64,000 nt of DNA from Proteocatella sphenisci DSM 23131. Its GTDB lineage: Bacteria > Bacillota > Clostridia > Peptostreptococcales > Filifactoraceae. Below, one piece after another: positions 8,591 through 16,246 of the stretch (position 1 is the stretch's first letter; every line of letters begins with the position of its first letter). Location: positions 1 through 64,000 of the forward strand of contig NZ_AUID01000007.1 in assembly GCF_000423525.1 (NCBI RefSeq), written 5' to 3'. The position numbers were made by a program, and so were the translations under genes. A model generated the notes under the pieces. The model was not told the DNA's origin. It searched no databases and worked only from the letters and a program-made list of their open reading frames with translations.

Positions 8591-8885
8591 TTGCGCCTCG
8601 CTTTCCTCTGCTGACAACAAACCTCGAATAGATATTAACAAAAATAATACTGAATAAAATGGTGGATAAGCCAAACATTACCCCTTTTAACCCTATGGTC
8701 CCAAGTGATTCTACTATTTTTTTATCAGATCCCAGATTTATTCCCATCATCAGCAGTAAAAGCATCAGGCACATCATCTGAAGATGATCAAGCGATGAAT
8801 ACACCTTTTTTCCAAAGACCCCAGCCCTTCCAAGTAGCAGACCTGCTGCAAGCAAAGACAGATATAAAAGTAATTTTGATGTCAT
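8583..8885 (-). CDS. LysO-family lysine exporter, N-terminal part
   Basis: A 100-residue membrane protein with about three segments (LLLYLSLLAAGLLLGRAG, LDHLQMMCLMLLLLMMGINLG, GVMFGLSTILFSIIFVNIY). It corresponds to the N-terminal part of LysO. Start ATG 8885 has a near-perfect AGGAGGGTG site. A minus-strand extended -10 TGATATAAT lies at about 8920-8928. Together with the next gene it rebuilds a complete exporter; alone it would be incomplete. Lysine export is inferred from the family. Confidence 0.78.
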   Translation of the reverse strand: MTSKLLLYLSLLAAGLLLGRAGVFGKKVYSSLDHLQMMCLMLLLLMMGINLGSDKKIVESLGTIGLKGVMFGLSTILFSIIFVNIYSRFVVSRGKRGAND

Positions 8886-8968
8886 AACACCCTCCTTGTA
8901 TAATGTAGTTATTAAGTTCATTATATCACATCTGCATATTATATATAACCTTATTTTTGACGCGATTA

Positions 8969-9001
8969 AAGGACTGCCGATGTACTCCATCAACAGCCCT
9001 T
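8969..9001. other. Isolated inverted repeat upstream of the lysO pair
   Basis: AAGGACTG (8969-8976) and CAGCCCTT (8994-9001) pair with one G-U, extended by GATG/CATC after a 2x2 internal loop, around a GTACT-type loop. No T-tract follows on either strand, so it is not a normal terminator. It lies just upstream of the exporter promoter and does not match the lysine riboswitch core. Function unknown. Confidence 0.35.
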
Positions 9002-9190
9002 AAATCATATTTTCATTCATATTCAATTGTTCTTTCCTATCTTTTCTTACGGCCATAATTTTGATAAATTAGAAACGTTTAGTCAAATTTAAAACTGTAC
9101 ACTTCTTCTTATATCAACCTGCTATAACAGCACCAAAATTGTTACTTCAAATTCTTTCGTATCAGATACAAACTTTGTTTCTTTGTTGCC

Positions 9191-9246
9191 TTTGAATCTT
9201 TGAATCTCTGAATCTCTGAATCTCTGAATCTTTGAATCTCTGAATC
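9191..9246. repeat. 8-bp tandem repeat, seven copies
   Basis: Seven uninterrupted units of TTTGAATC or TCTGAATC fill exactly 56 bases, differing only at the second base. It lies in non-coding DNA about 300 bases upstream of the lysO pair. Confidence 0.95.
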
Positions 9247-9263
9247 AGGTTCTTTTAGGCTGA

Positions 9264-9310
9264 TTCTTTAAATCTTTGTTCTTTTAAATCTTTGTTCTTT
9301 TAAATCTTTG
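9264..9310. repeat. 16-bp tandem repeat, three copies
   Basis: Units 9264-9278 (15 bases, one T short), 9279-9294 and 9295-9310 read TTCTTTTAAATCTTTG. The core AATCTTTG resembles the adjacent 8-bp repeat, so both arrays may have a common origin by slippage. Confidence 0.93.
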
Positions 9311-9831
9311 TTCAATTTAATTTTTCCCTGGTTCTCACAAACTCATTTGAGAAACTACCGATTAATTTTACATCCCGGTACTCCTTTTCAACTCAGGTTA
9401 AATATTAAATCTTTTTTCGTTTAACCATACTTCTCAGTTACGTTTACTTTTCAAGCTTACGTTCTGAATTGAAAATTTTCTTTGATTTCAAATTTAGTAC
9501 AATAAATCAAATACACTCTTCTTTACGCACTGAGTATTATAAAAATACTCTTCGGCTTTTATATTATTTTATAGCTTTAATGATAAATCATACCTCTTTT
9601 GAAACCTCTTTTTTGTTTTTGGAATACTGATTTCGATTTCGCAACACCTGTCCTTCCGTAAAACATTTTTTATTACAATGGCCATTTTGTTTATACTCCC
9701 TTGATCCGAGGGAATAACAAGTGAATAAATGTTTTTATTATTTATTCTTTCTTGTATTAATAATATACCCGGCAAATATATATTTAAACTTTCTAATTGT
9801 TGCAGTTTTCTTACATTAGTTAATATAAAAC

Positions 9832-9873
9832 GCCCACAAGGCCAAAGTTGTTTATACAACTGAGCTTGAGGGC
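9832..9873 (-). terminator. Terminator of the CBS-domain protein gene
   Basis: On the minus strand the hairpin GCCC-CAAG-AGTTGT / ACAACT-CTTG-GGGC with an ATAA loop is followed by GTTTTATATT. It lies 17 bases after the stop codon. Confidence 0.7.
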
Positions 9874-9889
9874 ATTTTAACTATTTTTA

Positions 9890-10798
9890 TTAATTTCTTA
9901 TTTTTAAAAGTAAGTTTATTATTCTTTTTTCGTTGACCTTTATAGCTTTTAGTTCTACGTTGCCTATAATAGCACTACTCTTATCTTTATCTTCCAGGGG
10001 AATTTTTCCAAGTTCTCCAAGCAGCAGAGCTCCTATAGTTTCTGTTATCCCAGTAGGAATGCCCAGATGAAGAACCTCATTGACATCAGAGATGCTGGTA
10101 AGTCCGTCTATACGATAAGTAGTATCGCTTATTCTTTGTATTTCAGGAATAGCCTCAGGTTCATCATCTTCGTCGTCGATGTCTCCCACTATTTCCTCTA
10201 TTATATCTTCTATGGTCAGTATTCCGGTAAATCCTCCGTACTCGTCTATAATCAGTCCCATATGATTTCTGTCTTTTTGCATTTCAATGAGAAGTTTGTC
10301 TATAGGCTTGTATTCATGTATAAAATACGGCTCTCTCATCAGTCCTCTCAGATTAACAAGTTCAAGATTTCCTTTTCTCACCTGGGCAAACACATCTTTT
10401 ACATGAAGCACCCCAATTATATTATCTATATCTTTGTCATACACCGGCACACGTGAATATCTTTCCTCAATTATTTCATCGAGTATATCTGTTATGTCGT
10501 CATTAATGTCTACTGCAAAAACCGACGTCCTTGGAATCATAACATCTCTCGCTTTAAGATCGTAAAGTTTGAGCACCTTCGTTATCATATTCCTTTCAAA
10601 ATCATTCACGTACAGCTTCATTCTTTCATCATCTTCAAAGCTGTTTATAAACTCTTCCTTTGCACTCTCTTCCTGCCTGTCTCTATCTTCAGGAACAGTG
10701 ATTTTTGTAGTTTTCTTTTTGGTGCTCCAGTTTGAAGCAACAATACCTACAGGCCTATTAAAAAAATTCTTAATAAATCGCCCGACGCCATCTTCCAT
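9890..10798 (-). CDS. CorC/HlyC-family protein with paired CBS domains
   Basis: A 302-residue soluble protein: basic, acidic-rich N-terminus; a conserved MITKVLKLYDLKARDVMIPR entry; two CBS motifs (about 75-190) with YSRVPVYDKDIDNIIGVLH and LLIEMQKDRNHMGLIIDEYGG; and a C-terminal CorC_HlyC transporter-associated domain (about 215-300). It lacks the DUF21 membrane domain, as does E. coli CorC (292 residues). Such proteins bind adenine nucleotides and are linked to Mg2+/Co2+ efflux or, in some reports, haemolysis; the role here is inferred. No close operon partner. Confidence 0.88.
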   Translation of the reverse strand: MEDGVGRFIKNFFNRPVGIVASNWSTKKKTTKITVPEDRDRQEESAKEEFINSFEDDERMKLYVNDFERNMITKVLKLYDLKARDVMIPRTSVFAVDINDDITDILDEIIEERYSRVPVYDKDIDNIIGVLHVKDVFAQVRKGNLELVNLRGLMREPYFIHEYKPIDKLLIEMQKDRNHMGLIIDEYGGFTGILTIEDIIEEIVGDIDDEDDEPEAIPEIQRISDTTYRIDGLTSISDVNEVLHLGIPTGITETIGALLLGELGKIPLEDKDKSSAIIGNVELKAIKVNEKRIINLLLKIRN

Positions 10799-10916
10799 TT
10801 TTTTCCTCCAATTATATTTACAATTTACATATTATCAGGACCCAAAAACGACCCTTACATATTATATTCTATACCTCTTTTGAGATATTGTCCATATGAT
10901 TTAATTTAAATCTATA

Positions 10917-12116
10917 TCATTTACCTGATTTTTCTCTAAAAAGCATCTTTGCTATAAAAGGTACCTTTATTTCAACTGCATCTTCTGGACAAACTTCGTG
11001 ACAACAAAAGCAACTTATGCACTTACTGAGGTCTACCACAGCCTTAGCATCTTGAATATGAATTATTTCAGCTGGGCAGTTTCTAACACAGTGACCACAC
11101 CCTATACACTTATCTTTTATAAAATAAGGCTTGGACTTACTTTTTTCAACAAGGTATTTTTCAATACTTTTAGGCACTCTTCCTGAAAGGAAGTTCACAC
11201 TTGCAATCTTGGGTTTCTTGAATGGCTTCAGCTCCAGTATGGAGACATATTCTGTAAATTCATCCATATCTATGGCAACATATTCTTCGTCCTCTTCATC
11301 GAGTATTATGGTAATGTTTTTGTCATCTACCAATCCTCTTTTTTGAGCATTTACCAGAGTTGGCACTTCGGTTTTTTTCATTCCTATCATTGTGCTTGCC
11401 ACAGAATCCAGTTCATAAGGGTTAGAACCTCCAAGAAGAAATCCAAACTCCACTTTTTCTCCGCTGTTGGGACCATCCCCTTCCATTGCATGAATACCGT
11501 CAATTATAGAAAAATCCGGTTTCACAAATTCGCATATGTCTATAAGATGATTTGCAAAATTGTCAGGCTCTTGAAGCTTCATGTGATATGCCGCCTTGGT
11601 AAGGCCTGGTATTACCCCGTAGAGATTTTTTACAGCTCCTGTGTAGGTCATCATAACATGAGTCTTGAGCTTTGCGACATTTATTATCATGTCCGCATTA
11701 ACGACACTTGTTATAATATCTATCTTGTCCAGAGTTTTGGCATTTGCAAGCTTTACATTCTTATAACTCGTATCATAATTGAGCTGTGCACCAGAGTTTT
11801 TGGCTGCCATAGCCATACCCGTTGCCCCATATATGGCTTTTAGGGCATTCTCATTAAAAGGCCCTGCTGGTGAGTCAGTTATTATGGCCTTAGCTCCGCA
11901 TGATGCTATGTATTCGCATACAGCTCTTATAACTTCCGGATTTGTAGTAACGCACTGGTCTGGAGTTTTTTTAGAAAGAAGATTTGCCTTAACGACAACG
12001 TTCATACCTGACTTAATTTTGGCACATACCTGGGCCTGATTCAAAATCCCGTAAATACCTTCTTTTACATTATCATAATCGTAATCATCGCATTTTTTTA
12101 TAACTATTTCCGACAT
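10917..12116 (-). CDS. DUF362 iron-sulfur protein with ferredoxin domain
   Basis: A 399-residue protein: DUF362 domain at about 1-310 (KANLLSKKTPDQCVTTNP, TDSPAGPFNENALKAIYG, INVAKLKTHVMMTYTGAVKN) and a C-terminal 2[4Fe-4S] ferredoxin domain with CIGCGHCVRNCP and CISCFCCHEVCP. The DUF362 domain has no agreed reaction; it often sits beside redox enzymes. The ATG overlaps the stop of the upstream YkgJ-like gene by one base (TAATG), so the two are translationally coupled. Last gene of the EamA-cyclase-YkgJ-DUF362 operon. A redox role is suggested by the clusters; the partner is unknown. Confidence 0.88.
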   Translation of the reverse strand: MSEIVIKKCDDYDYDNVKEGIYGILNQAQVCAKIKSGMNVVVKANLLSKKTPDQCVTTNPEVIRAVCEYIASCGAKAIITDSPAGPFNENALKAIYGATGMAMAAKNSGAQLNYDTSYKNVKLANAKTLDKIDIITSVVNADMIINVAKLKTHVMMTYTGAVKNLYGVIPGLTKAAYHMKLQEPDNFANHLIDICEFVKPDFSIIDGIHAMEGDGPNSGEKVEFGFLLGGSNPYELDSVASTMIGMKKTEVPTLVNAQKRGLVDDKNITIILDEEDEEYVAIDMDEFTEYVSILELKPFKKPKIASVNFLSGRVPKSIEKYLVEKSKSKPYFIKDKCIGCGHCVRNCPAEIIHIQDAKAVVDLSKCISCFCCHEVCPEDAVEIKVPFIAKMLFREKSGK

Positions 12117-12799
12117 TATATGACTCCAATTCTAAGTTTTGCTATATTTTTGAGCCTCTTTCTCATCCTTGAAGAAAGCTTTTTGCTCATTTTTATCTCA
12201 AATATTTTTTCCTTTGAAAGCAGCTTGTCTACAAGATGTTCAACAATGCCTTTATCTTCATAAGCGAGCTTTATCCCCCTGCTCACAAACATCTTTGAAT
12301 CCAGAACTATAAGCGCATCATAAAGCTCATTTCTCTCGCTCTTGCTCAGGATTTTGCCCTTGAATGAATTGCAGTACTCTATTGAAAAATCCAGATAATT
12401 CCCTTTAACTTTATACCCATATTCTTCAGATAAAATCTGTGCAATCTCTCTATTTTGAATATCCAGTCTGTTTAGATTGTCGTTGTAGTCTTTTTTATTC
12501 CAGTGACCATATATTCGGCAGTTAAGCGGTCTTGAATAATATATCTCGCATCTGTTTTCTCTATTAAGGAAGGGACATTTTTTTCTTAACTGATACACAT
12601 CAAAATAATACTCAAGTAAGGCATCTACTAGAGCCTCTCTTTTTTTTTCAGGCATGTTTTTAAGGTCTTTATAGATTACTTGTGCCTCTGCAAAGCTGGC
12701 CCCTACAGATTCGTGACAGCATCTTGCGCATCCTGAGCATTGTCCTTCAGGAACTTTTTTATATATTTTTGAAAGCTCTTGTGTGAGCATTATCTCCAT
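12116..12799 (-). CDS. YkgJ-family cysteine cluster protein
   Basis: A 227-residue protein with the YkgJ pattern: QCSGCARCCHESVGAS near residue 20, then KKCPFLNRENRCEIYYSRPLNCRIYGHW near 75-105. The conserved cysteines (CxxCxxCC, C, C, C) probably bind zinc or an Fe-S cluster. The C-terminal third is charged and basic. It begins three bases after the cyclase stop and overlaps the DUF362 start, so it is translated with both. No activity is established for the family; the association with a ferredoxin-domain protein suggests an electron or metal role, which is inference. Confidence 0.85.
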   Translation of the reverse strand: MEIMLTQELSKIYKKVPEGQCSGCARCCHESVGASFAEAQVIYKDLKNMPEKKREALVDALLEYYFDVYQLRKKCPFLNRENRCEIYYSRPLNCRIYGHWNKKDYNDNLNRLDIQNREIAQILSEEYGYKVKGNYLDFSIEYCNSFKGKILSKSERNELYDALIVLDSKMFVSRGIKLAYEDKGIVEHLVDKLLSKEKIFEIKMSKKLSSRMRKRLKNIAKLRIGVI

Positions 12800-12802
12800 T
12801 TT

Positions 12803-13447
12803 TTATCCTTCTGTAATTGCAATAACCCTTGTCGGAGCTCCATCTGAATCTTTAAATTTCAGGGGCATAAGACAAAGAGTAAATTCTTTTCCATTTAATT
12901 CTTCAAGATTGCACAGATTCTCTATAATAAGGAGACCTTTGCCAAGCGCTTCTTTGTGGTTGCTAAGATTTGTATCTTCCATAGGATCAAGAGATATGAC
13001 ATCAAGCCCTATTCCTCTTATATTTTTTTTTATTAAAAGCTTTACTGTGTCCATGTGCAGGCAAGGAAATTTTCCATAGTAGCTGTCTTGTCCCCAAAAC
13101 CTGGTCCAGCCTGTATTAAAAAGTACATAATCTGCTTTTTCGATTTTATTTATATATGGCTCAAGGTCCTCAGGCACTATAACTTCACCCTCACCTTTTC
13201 CACTGCAGTCAACCACCAGTCCTTTGCCAGTAAGATACTGAGCATCATATGCGTCCAGGGTTTTTCCATCTTTAAATATGTGGGCAGGTGCATCCATATG
13301 CGTTCCCGTATGAGAGAACATGGTAAGCAGAGTCTCTTTAAATCCATCTTTTTCTATTGTATTTGCTTGCTCCAGAATTGGCCTTTCTGTACCCGGAAAC
13401 ACAGGCATATTGGCTTCAATCGTATGTGTAAGATCAATGACTTTCAT
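12803..13447 (-). CDS. Cyclase-family (kynurenine-formamidase-like) metal hydrolase
   Basis: About 214 residues of the Pfam cyclase fold. Motifs are VIDLTHTIEANMPVFPG, the metal site HTGTHMDAPAH, and GIGLDVISLD with the late H in NHKEALG. Members include arylformamidase KynB and isatin hydrolase, which open amide bonds with Mn2+ or Zn2+. The substrate is not evident, and no tryptophan genes are nearby. I start at ATG 13447, preceded by GAAAGGAG; an upstream ATG at 13462 overlaps the EamA stop and lies before that site. A putative metabolite exporter precedes it, which may export its product or substrate. Confidence 0.87.
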   Translation of the reverse strand: MKVIDLTHTIEANMPVFPGTERPILEQANTIEKDGFKETLLTMFSHTGTHMDAPAHIFKDGKTLDAYDAQYLTGKGLVVDCSGKGEGEVIVPEDLEPYINKIEKADYVLFNTGWTRFWGQDSYYGKFPCLHMDTVKLLIKKNIRGIGLDVISLDPMEDTNLSNHKEALGKGLLIIENLCNLEELNGKEFTLCLMPLKFKDSDGAPTRVIAITEG

Positions 13448-13458
13448 AGTATCTCCTT

Positions 13459-14379
13459 TCATTTCTTTTTAACAATTCTGTACTTTTTGTTAAGACGGGG
13501 CATTTCTATATTGGTATTCATTACAAGTATAGCTATCATTATTATAGAAGCTCCCACAATCTTACCCAGATTTAAGGGTTCTTTGAGAAAAATCACAGCA
13601 ATACCTATAGAAACTACAAGTTCTATAGATGCTATTACCCCAAGCTTTGAAACCTGGACATTATAAAGCGAAGGTATATAGAGGCAGTAGGGTATGCTTG
13701 AGGCTACAAGTCCAAACAGGCCTATGGTAAGAAACACCGACCTGTCTCTCACTCCCATTATCCAAGTCAGGGGTTTTGCAAAGGGTATGAGCATAAGTGC
13801 TCCAAACATGAAACTGTATATTATTATTGTAAAAGGATTGTACTTAGCTGTCGTCTTTTTACTGAGCGCCGGCATAAGCGAATAACAAAGTGCTGCTAAT
13901 AGTCCAAGCAGTATTCCTGATATATTGCTCTGTAAGGTCGAAAAATCTCCTCCCGTAACCCCATATATACACCCTACAAGGCACAGCGTAACGGAAAACA
14001 CCTTCTTTTTGCTCGACTTTTCCTTATACATAAAAGTTCCAAGAAGAAACATTATAACAGGTGAAACGTAAAGGAGTACTACTGCCGTAAATGTTCCGAC
14101 AAGTTTTATAGACCCAAAATATGCCAGATTGAATATTCCCTGGGATACTATCCCGATTATCATTGCGCTCCACAGTCCCTTTTTATCAATCCTAAGCACA
14201 CCAGGGTCTTTGAATGCAAAAATAGTAAACAAAATTAAAAACCCTGAAAACAATCTTGAAAAAGCTATCATCTCAGAGCTCATACCATAAGCTTCTAAAG
14301 TTTTCCCAAAAAAACCCAGCGTCCCCCAAAATACTCCTGCAAGTCCTATTTTTATGTAATTTTTTGTTATCTGGTCCAT
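13459..14379 (-). CDS. EamA-family (DMT) transporter
   Basis: A 306-residue membrane protein with ten predicted segments and two EamA repeats: FWGTLGFFGKTLEAYG near the start, FNLAYFGSIKLVGTFTAVVLLYVSP at the end of repeat one, and the second repeat with LFGLVASSIPYCLYIPSLYN and ASIELVVSIGIAVIFLKEPLN. The family moves metabolites, amino acids or drugs. First gene of a four-gene operon with the cyclase, YkgJ and DUF362 genes. Substrate unknown. Confidence 0.88.
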   Translation of the reverse strand: MDQITKNYIKIGLAGVFWGTLGFFGKTLEAYGMSSEMIAFSRLFSGFLILFTIFAFKDPGVLRIDKKGLWSAMIIGIVSQGIFNLAYFGSIKLVGTFTAVVLLYVSPVIMFLLGTFMYKEKSSKKKVFSVTLCLVGCIYGVTGGDFSTLQSNISGILLGLLAALCYSLMPALSKKTTAKYNPFTIIIYSFMFGALMLIPFAKPLTWIMGVRDRSVFLTIGLFGLVASSIPYCLYIPSLYNVQVSKLGVIASIELVVSIGIAVIFLKEPLNLGKIVGASIIMIAILVMNTNIEMPRLNKKYRIVKKK

Positions 14380-14465
14380 TAAATAAATTCTCCTGAATTT
14401 TAATTATATTTTTCTGTTCTGACTACTATTATACTACTGAGAGTACTTTTTGCAAGCCGTTCGGC

Positions 14466-14507
14466 AATAAAAAACCGAAAACGCGTAATAAGGCACGCAT
14501 TTTCGGT
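14466..14507 (-). terminator. Terminator of the metK-selenoprotein operon
   Basis: Minus-strand stem ACCGAAAA-GCG / CGC-TTTTCGGT (complements at 14474-14507) followed by TTTTTATT. It begins 13 bases after the selenoprotein stop codon, so it closes the metK transcript. Confidence 0.88.
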
Positions 14508-14519
14508 CATCTATATCTT

Positions 14520-14789
14520 TTATTTTACAGATTCAAGAAATTCTTCAATCTGATCTTCAAAATAAAAATTTTCACTGTCTACAACTATACATGGTATACC
14601 AACAGCTCCCACATTTTTTATTCTGTCAAATTCTTCTCTGGTGTCTCTGTATTTAAGGAACTGCTTGAGTGCAAACATGCTCTGTGTAATTTCCACATAT
14701 GCAAATTTTATATCGTTTTGTAAAAGTAACTCTTTTACCGGCTCGCAGCCTGGTCAATGCTGACTTCCAAAAACTACGATTTTTTTCAT
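14520..14789 (-). CDS. Selenocysteine-containing glutaredoxin-like protein (in-frame TGA)
   Basis: Reading ATG 14789 to TAA 14520 gives 89 residues if the TGA at 14756-14754 is read as selenocysteine at residue 12. The active site becomes GSQH-U-PGC (Sec12, Cys15), exactly where glutaredoxin-like proteins have CPxC, and Sec sits in the attacking position. The rest is a full thioredoxin fold: IVVFGSQ strand, FAYVEITQSMFALKQFLKYR, and VGIPCIVV with the cis-proline. The frame stays open for 77 codons after TGA with normal composition, so this is not a decayed gene. A hairpin 15 bases after TGA fits a bacterial SECIS. The start lies one base after the metK stop and has only a weak ribosome site, so it is probably coupled to metK. 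A GSH, thioredoxin or selenium-trafficking role is not resolved. Standard gene finding would split or miss it. Confidence 0.86.
14720..14738 (-). promoter_or_regulatory. Candidate bacterial SECIS hairpin
   Basis: In the mRNA, GTAAAAG and CTTTTAC form a perfect seven-base-pair stem around the loop AGTTA, starting 15 bases after the UGA. A G occupies the second loop position, about 24 bases from the UGA. As I recall, the bSECIS model asks for a G in the first two loop bases within roughly 16-37 bases, which this meets. A weaker hairpin (CC-A-GGCT/AGCC-GG) lies immediately after UGA. SelB binding is inferred. Confidence 0.68.
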
Positions 14790-14790
14790 A

Positions 14791-15972
14791 TTACAGGCTC
14801 GCTTTCAAAGCATCAACCTTGTTAAGAGCTTCCCATGGTGCATCTATGTCAGTTCTTCCAAAGTGTCCATATGCAGCTGTTTTCTTGTATATAGGTCTTC
14901 TCAGGTCAAGCTCTTTTATGATAGCTCCTGGTCTAAGGTCAAAGTTTTTGTTTATTATTTCAGCTATTTTGTCGTCTCCAACGATTCCTGTTCCAAATGT
15001 ATCAACCAGGATTGAAACCGGGCTCGCAACACCTATTGCATATGCAAGCTGAACTTCACATTTCTTTGCAATTCCTGCTGCAACAACATTCTTGGCTACC
15101 CATCTCGCTGCGTATGCTGCTGATCTGTCAACCTTTGTAGGATCTTTTCCTGAGAATGCTCCGCCGCCGTGTCTTGAATATCCGCCGTAAGTGTCAACAA
15201 TTATCTTTCTTCCAGTAACTCCTGCATCACCATGAGGTCCGCCAATTACGAATCTTCCCGTTGGGTTTACAAGATATTTAGTATTTTCATCAAGCAATGC
15301 TGGGTCTATTACAGGAACAATAACATTTTCCATCAGGTCTTTTTTTATCTGCTCAAGAGTAACGCTTTCTGCGTGTTGAGTAGAAATTAATACCGTATCT
15401 ATTCTCACTGGCCCATTGTCATCATATTCAACAGTAACTTGAGTCTTTCCATCTGGTCTTAGATAATCAAGAGTCCCGTTTTTTCTTACCTGGGAAAGTC
15501 TTATTGCAAGTTTATGAGCAAGTGATATTGGCAGTGGCATAAGCTCTGGTGTCTCATCACATGCAAAACCGAACATGATTCCCTGATCTCCTGCACCTAC
15601 AGTCTCTATACCCGACTCTTCTACTTCACCAGCTTTATGCTCAAGAGATTGATCAACTCCCATAGCTATATCAGCACTCTGCTCGTGTATTGCATTAAGA
15701 ACGCAACATGTTTCAGAATCAAATCCATATTTTCCTCTGTCATAACCTATTTCTTTTACTGTTTCTCTTACTATTGATTGAATATCTACATATGTGTTTG
15801 TAGATACTTCGCCCATAACCATTACCATACCTGTTGTAACTGCTGTCTCGCAAGCTACTCTGGCATTTGGATCCTTAGCAAAAATCGCATCAAGTATAGC
15901 GTCTGAAACCTGATCGCAAATCTTATCTGGATGCCCCTCTGTAACTGATTCCGAAGTGAATAGTCTTCTCAT
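14791..15972 (-). CDS. metK: S-adenosylmethionine synthetase
   Basis: A 393-residue enzyme that makes SAM from methionine and ATP. Hallmarks are [20 protein letters not shown] (residues 4-23), [10 protein letters not shown] (about 125), [16 protein letters not shown] and [18 protein letters not shown] near 240-270. Full length and intact. Transcription is controlled by a SAM-I riboswitch 35 bases upstream, so high SAM terminates the transcript. The downstream selenoprotein starts after one base, sharing the message and this control. Confidence 0.98.
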   Translation of the reverse strand: MRRLFTSESVTEGHPDKICDQVSDAILDAIFAKDPNARVACETAVTTGMVMVMGEVSTNTYVDIQSIVRETVKEIGYDRGKYGFDSETCCVLNAIHEQSADIAMGVDQSLEHKAGEVEESGIETVGAGDQGIMFGFACDETPELMPLPISLAHKLAIRLSQVRKNGTLDYLRPDGKTQVTVEYDDNGPVRIDTVLISTQHAESVTLEQIKKDLMENVIVPVIDPALLDENTKYLVNPTGRFVIGGPHGDAGVTGRKIIVDTYGGYSRHGGGAFSGKDPTKVDRSAAYAARWVAKNVVAAGIAKKCEVQLAYAIGVASPVSILVDTFGTGIVGDDKIAEIINKNFDLRPGAIIKELDLRRPIYKKTAAYGHFGRTDIDAPWEALNKVDALKASL

Positions 15973-16006
15973 TTTTTCTTCTGTTCTCCTTTTTATACAA
16001 TAAATA

Positions 16007-16178
16007 AAAAAACATTAACCTTTTTTTTGCAACAGCAAAGAGGATTAATGTTTTTGTCATTAACAAACCTCATCTGCCAAAACTAAATTTTGCAGGAATT
16101 AGCACCATACATTTCTGCTGGTTGCCGGGTTTCACAGGGCCAATCCCTCCACCGCTCTTGATAAGGTATCAAGAATAT
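16007..16178 (-). promoter_or_regulatory. SAM-I (S-box) riboswitch with terminator
   Basis: On the minus strand the leader carries the S-box core: CTTATCAAGAG, GGTGGAGGGA, TGGCCCTGTGAAACCC, GGCAACC and the GGTGCTAATTCC block. It is followed by a terminator whose arms AAAAACATTAATCC and GGTTAATGTTTTTTT (about 16012-16055) end in a T-run. SAM binding is expected to favour the terminator and turn off metK and the following selenoprotein gene. Confidence 0.95.
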
Positions 16179-16189
16179 TCATTTGCTTC

Positions 16190-16218
16190 ATTTTAATATA
16201 TCTCATAGCGCATGTCAA
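16190..16218 (-). promoter_or_regulatory. metK promoter
   Basis: A consensus -35 TTGACA (complement at 16213-16218), 17-base spacer, and TAAAAT -10 (complement at 16190-16195) sit just ahead of the riboswitch. Confidence 0.8.
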
Positions 16219-16246
16219 CCACTTTTTCCAAAATACATATTATTTT

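Larger units (their letters stand above)
9002..9831. other. Non-coding AT-rich region with repeats
   Basis: About 0.8 kb with no convincing gene on either strand. A minus-strand frame at 9569-9859 (96 codons) opens with TTG inside a terminator hairpin, has no ribosome site and matches nothing I recognise. The T-rich plus strand holds two tandem repeat arrays. It may be decayed sequence between the exporter and the CBS-protein transcription units. Confidence 0.5.

Noticed and set aside
9191-9310. CRISPR-like array
   Set aside because: Units are 8 and 16 bp in direct tandem without spacers.
9569-9859. 96-codon minus-strand frame after the CBS-protein terminator
   Set aside because: Opens at TTG inside a terminator hairpin, with no ribosome site and no recognisable motif.
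14699-15052. Plus-strand frame across the selenoprotein and metK 3' end
   Set aside because: Antisense shadow of two well-supported minus-strand genes.
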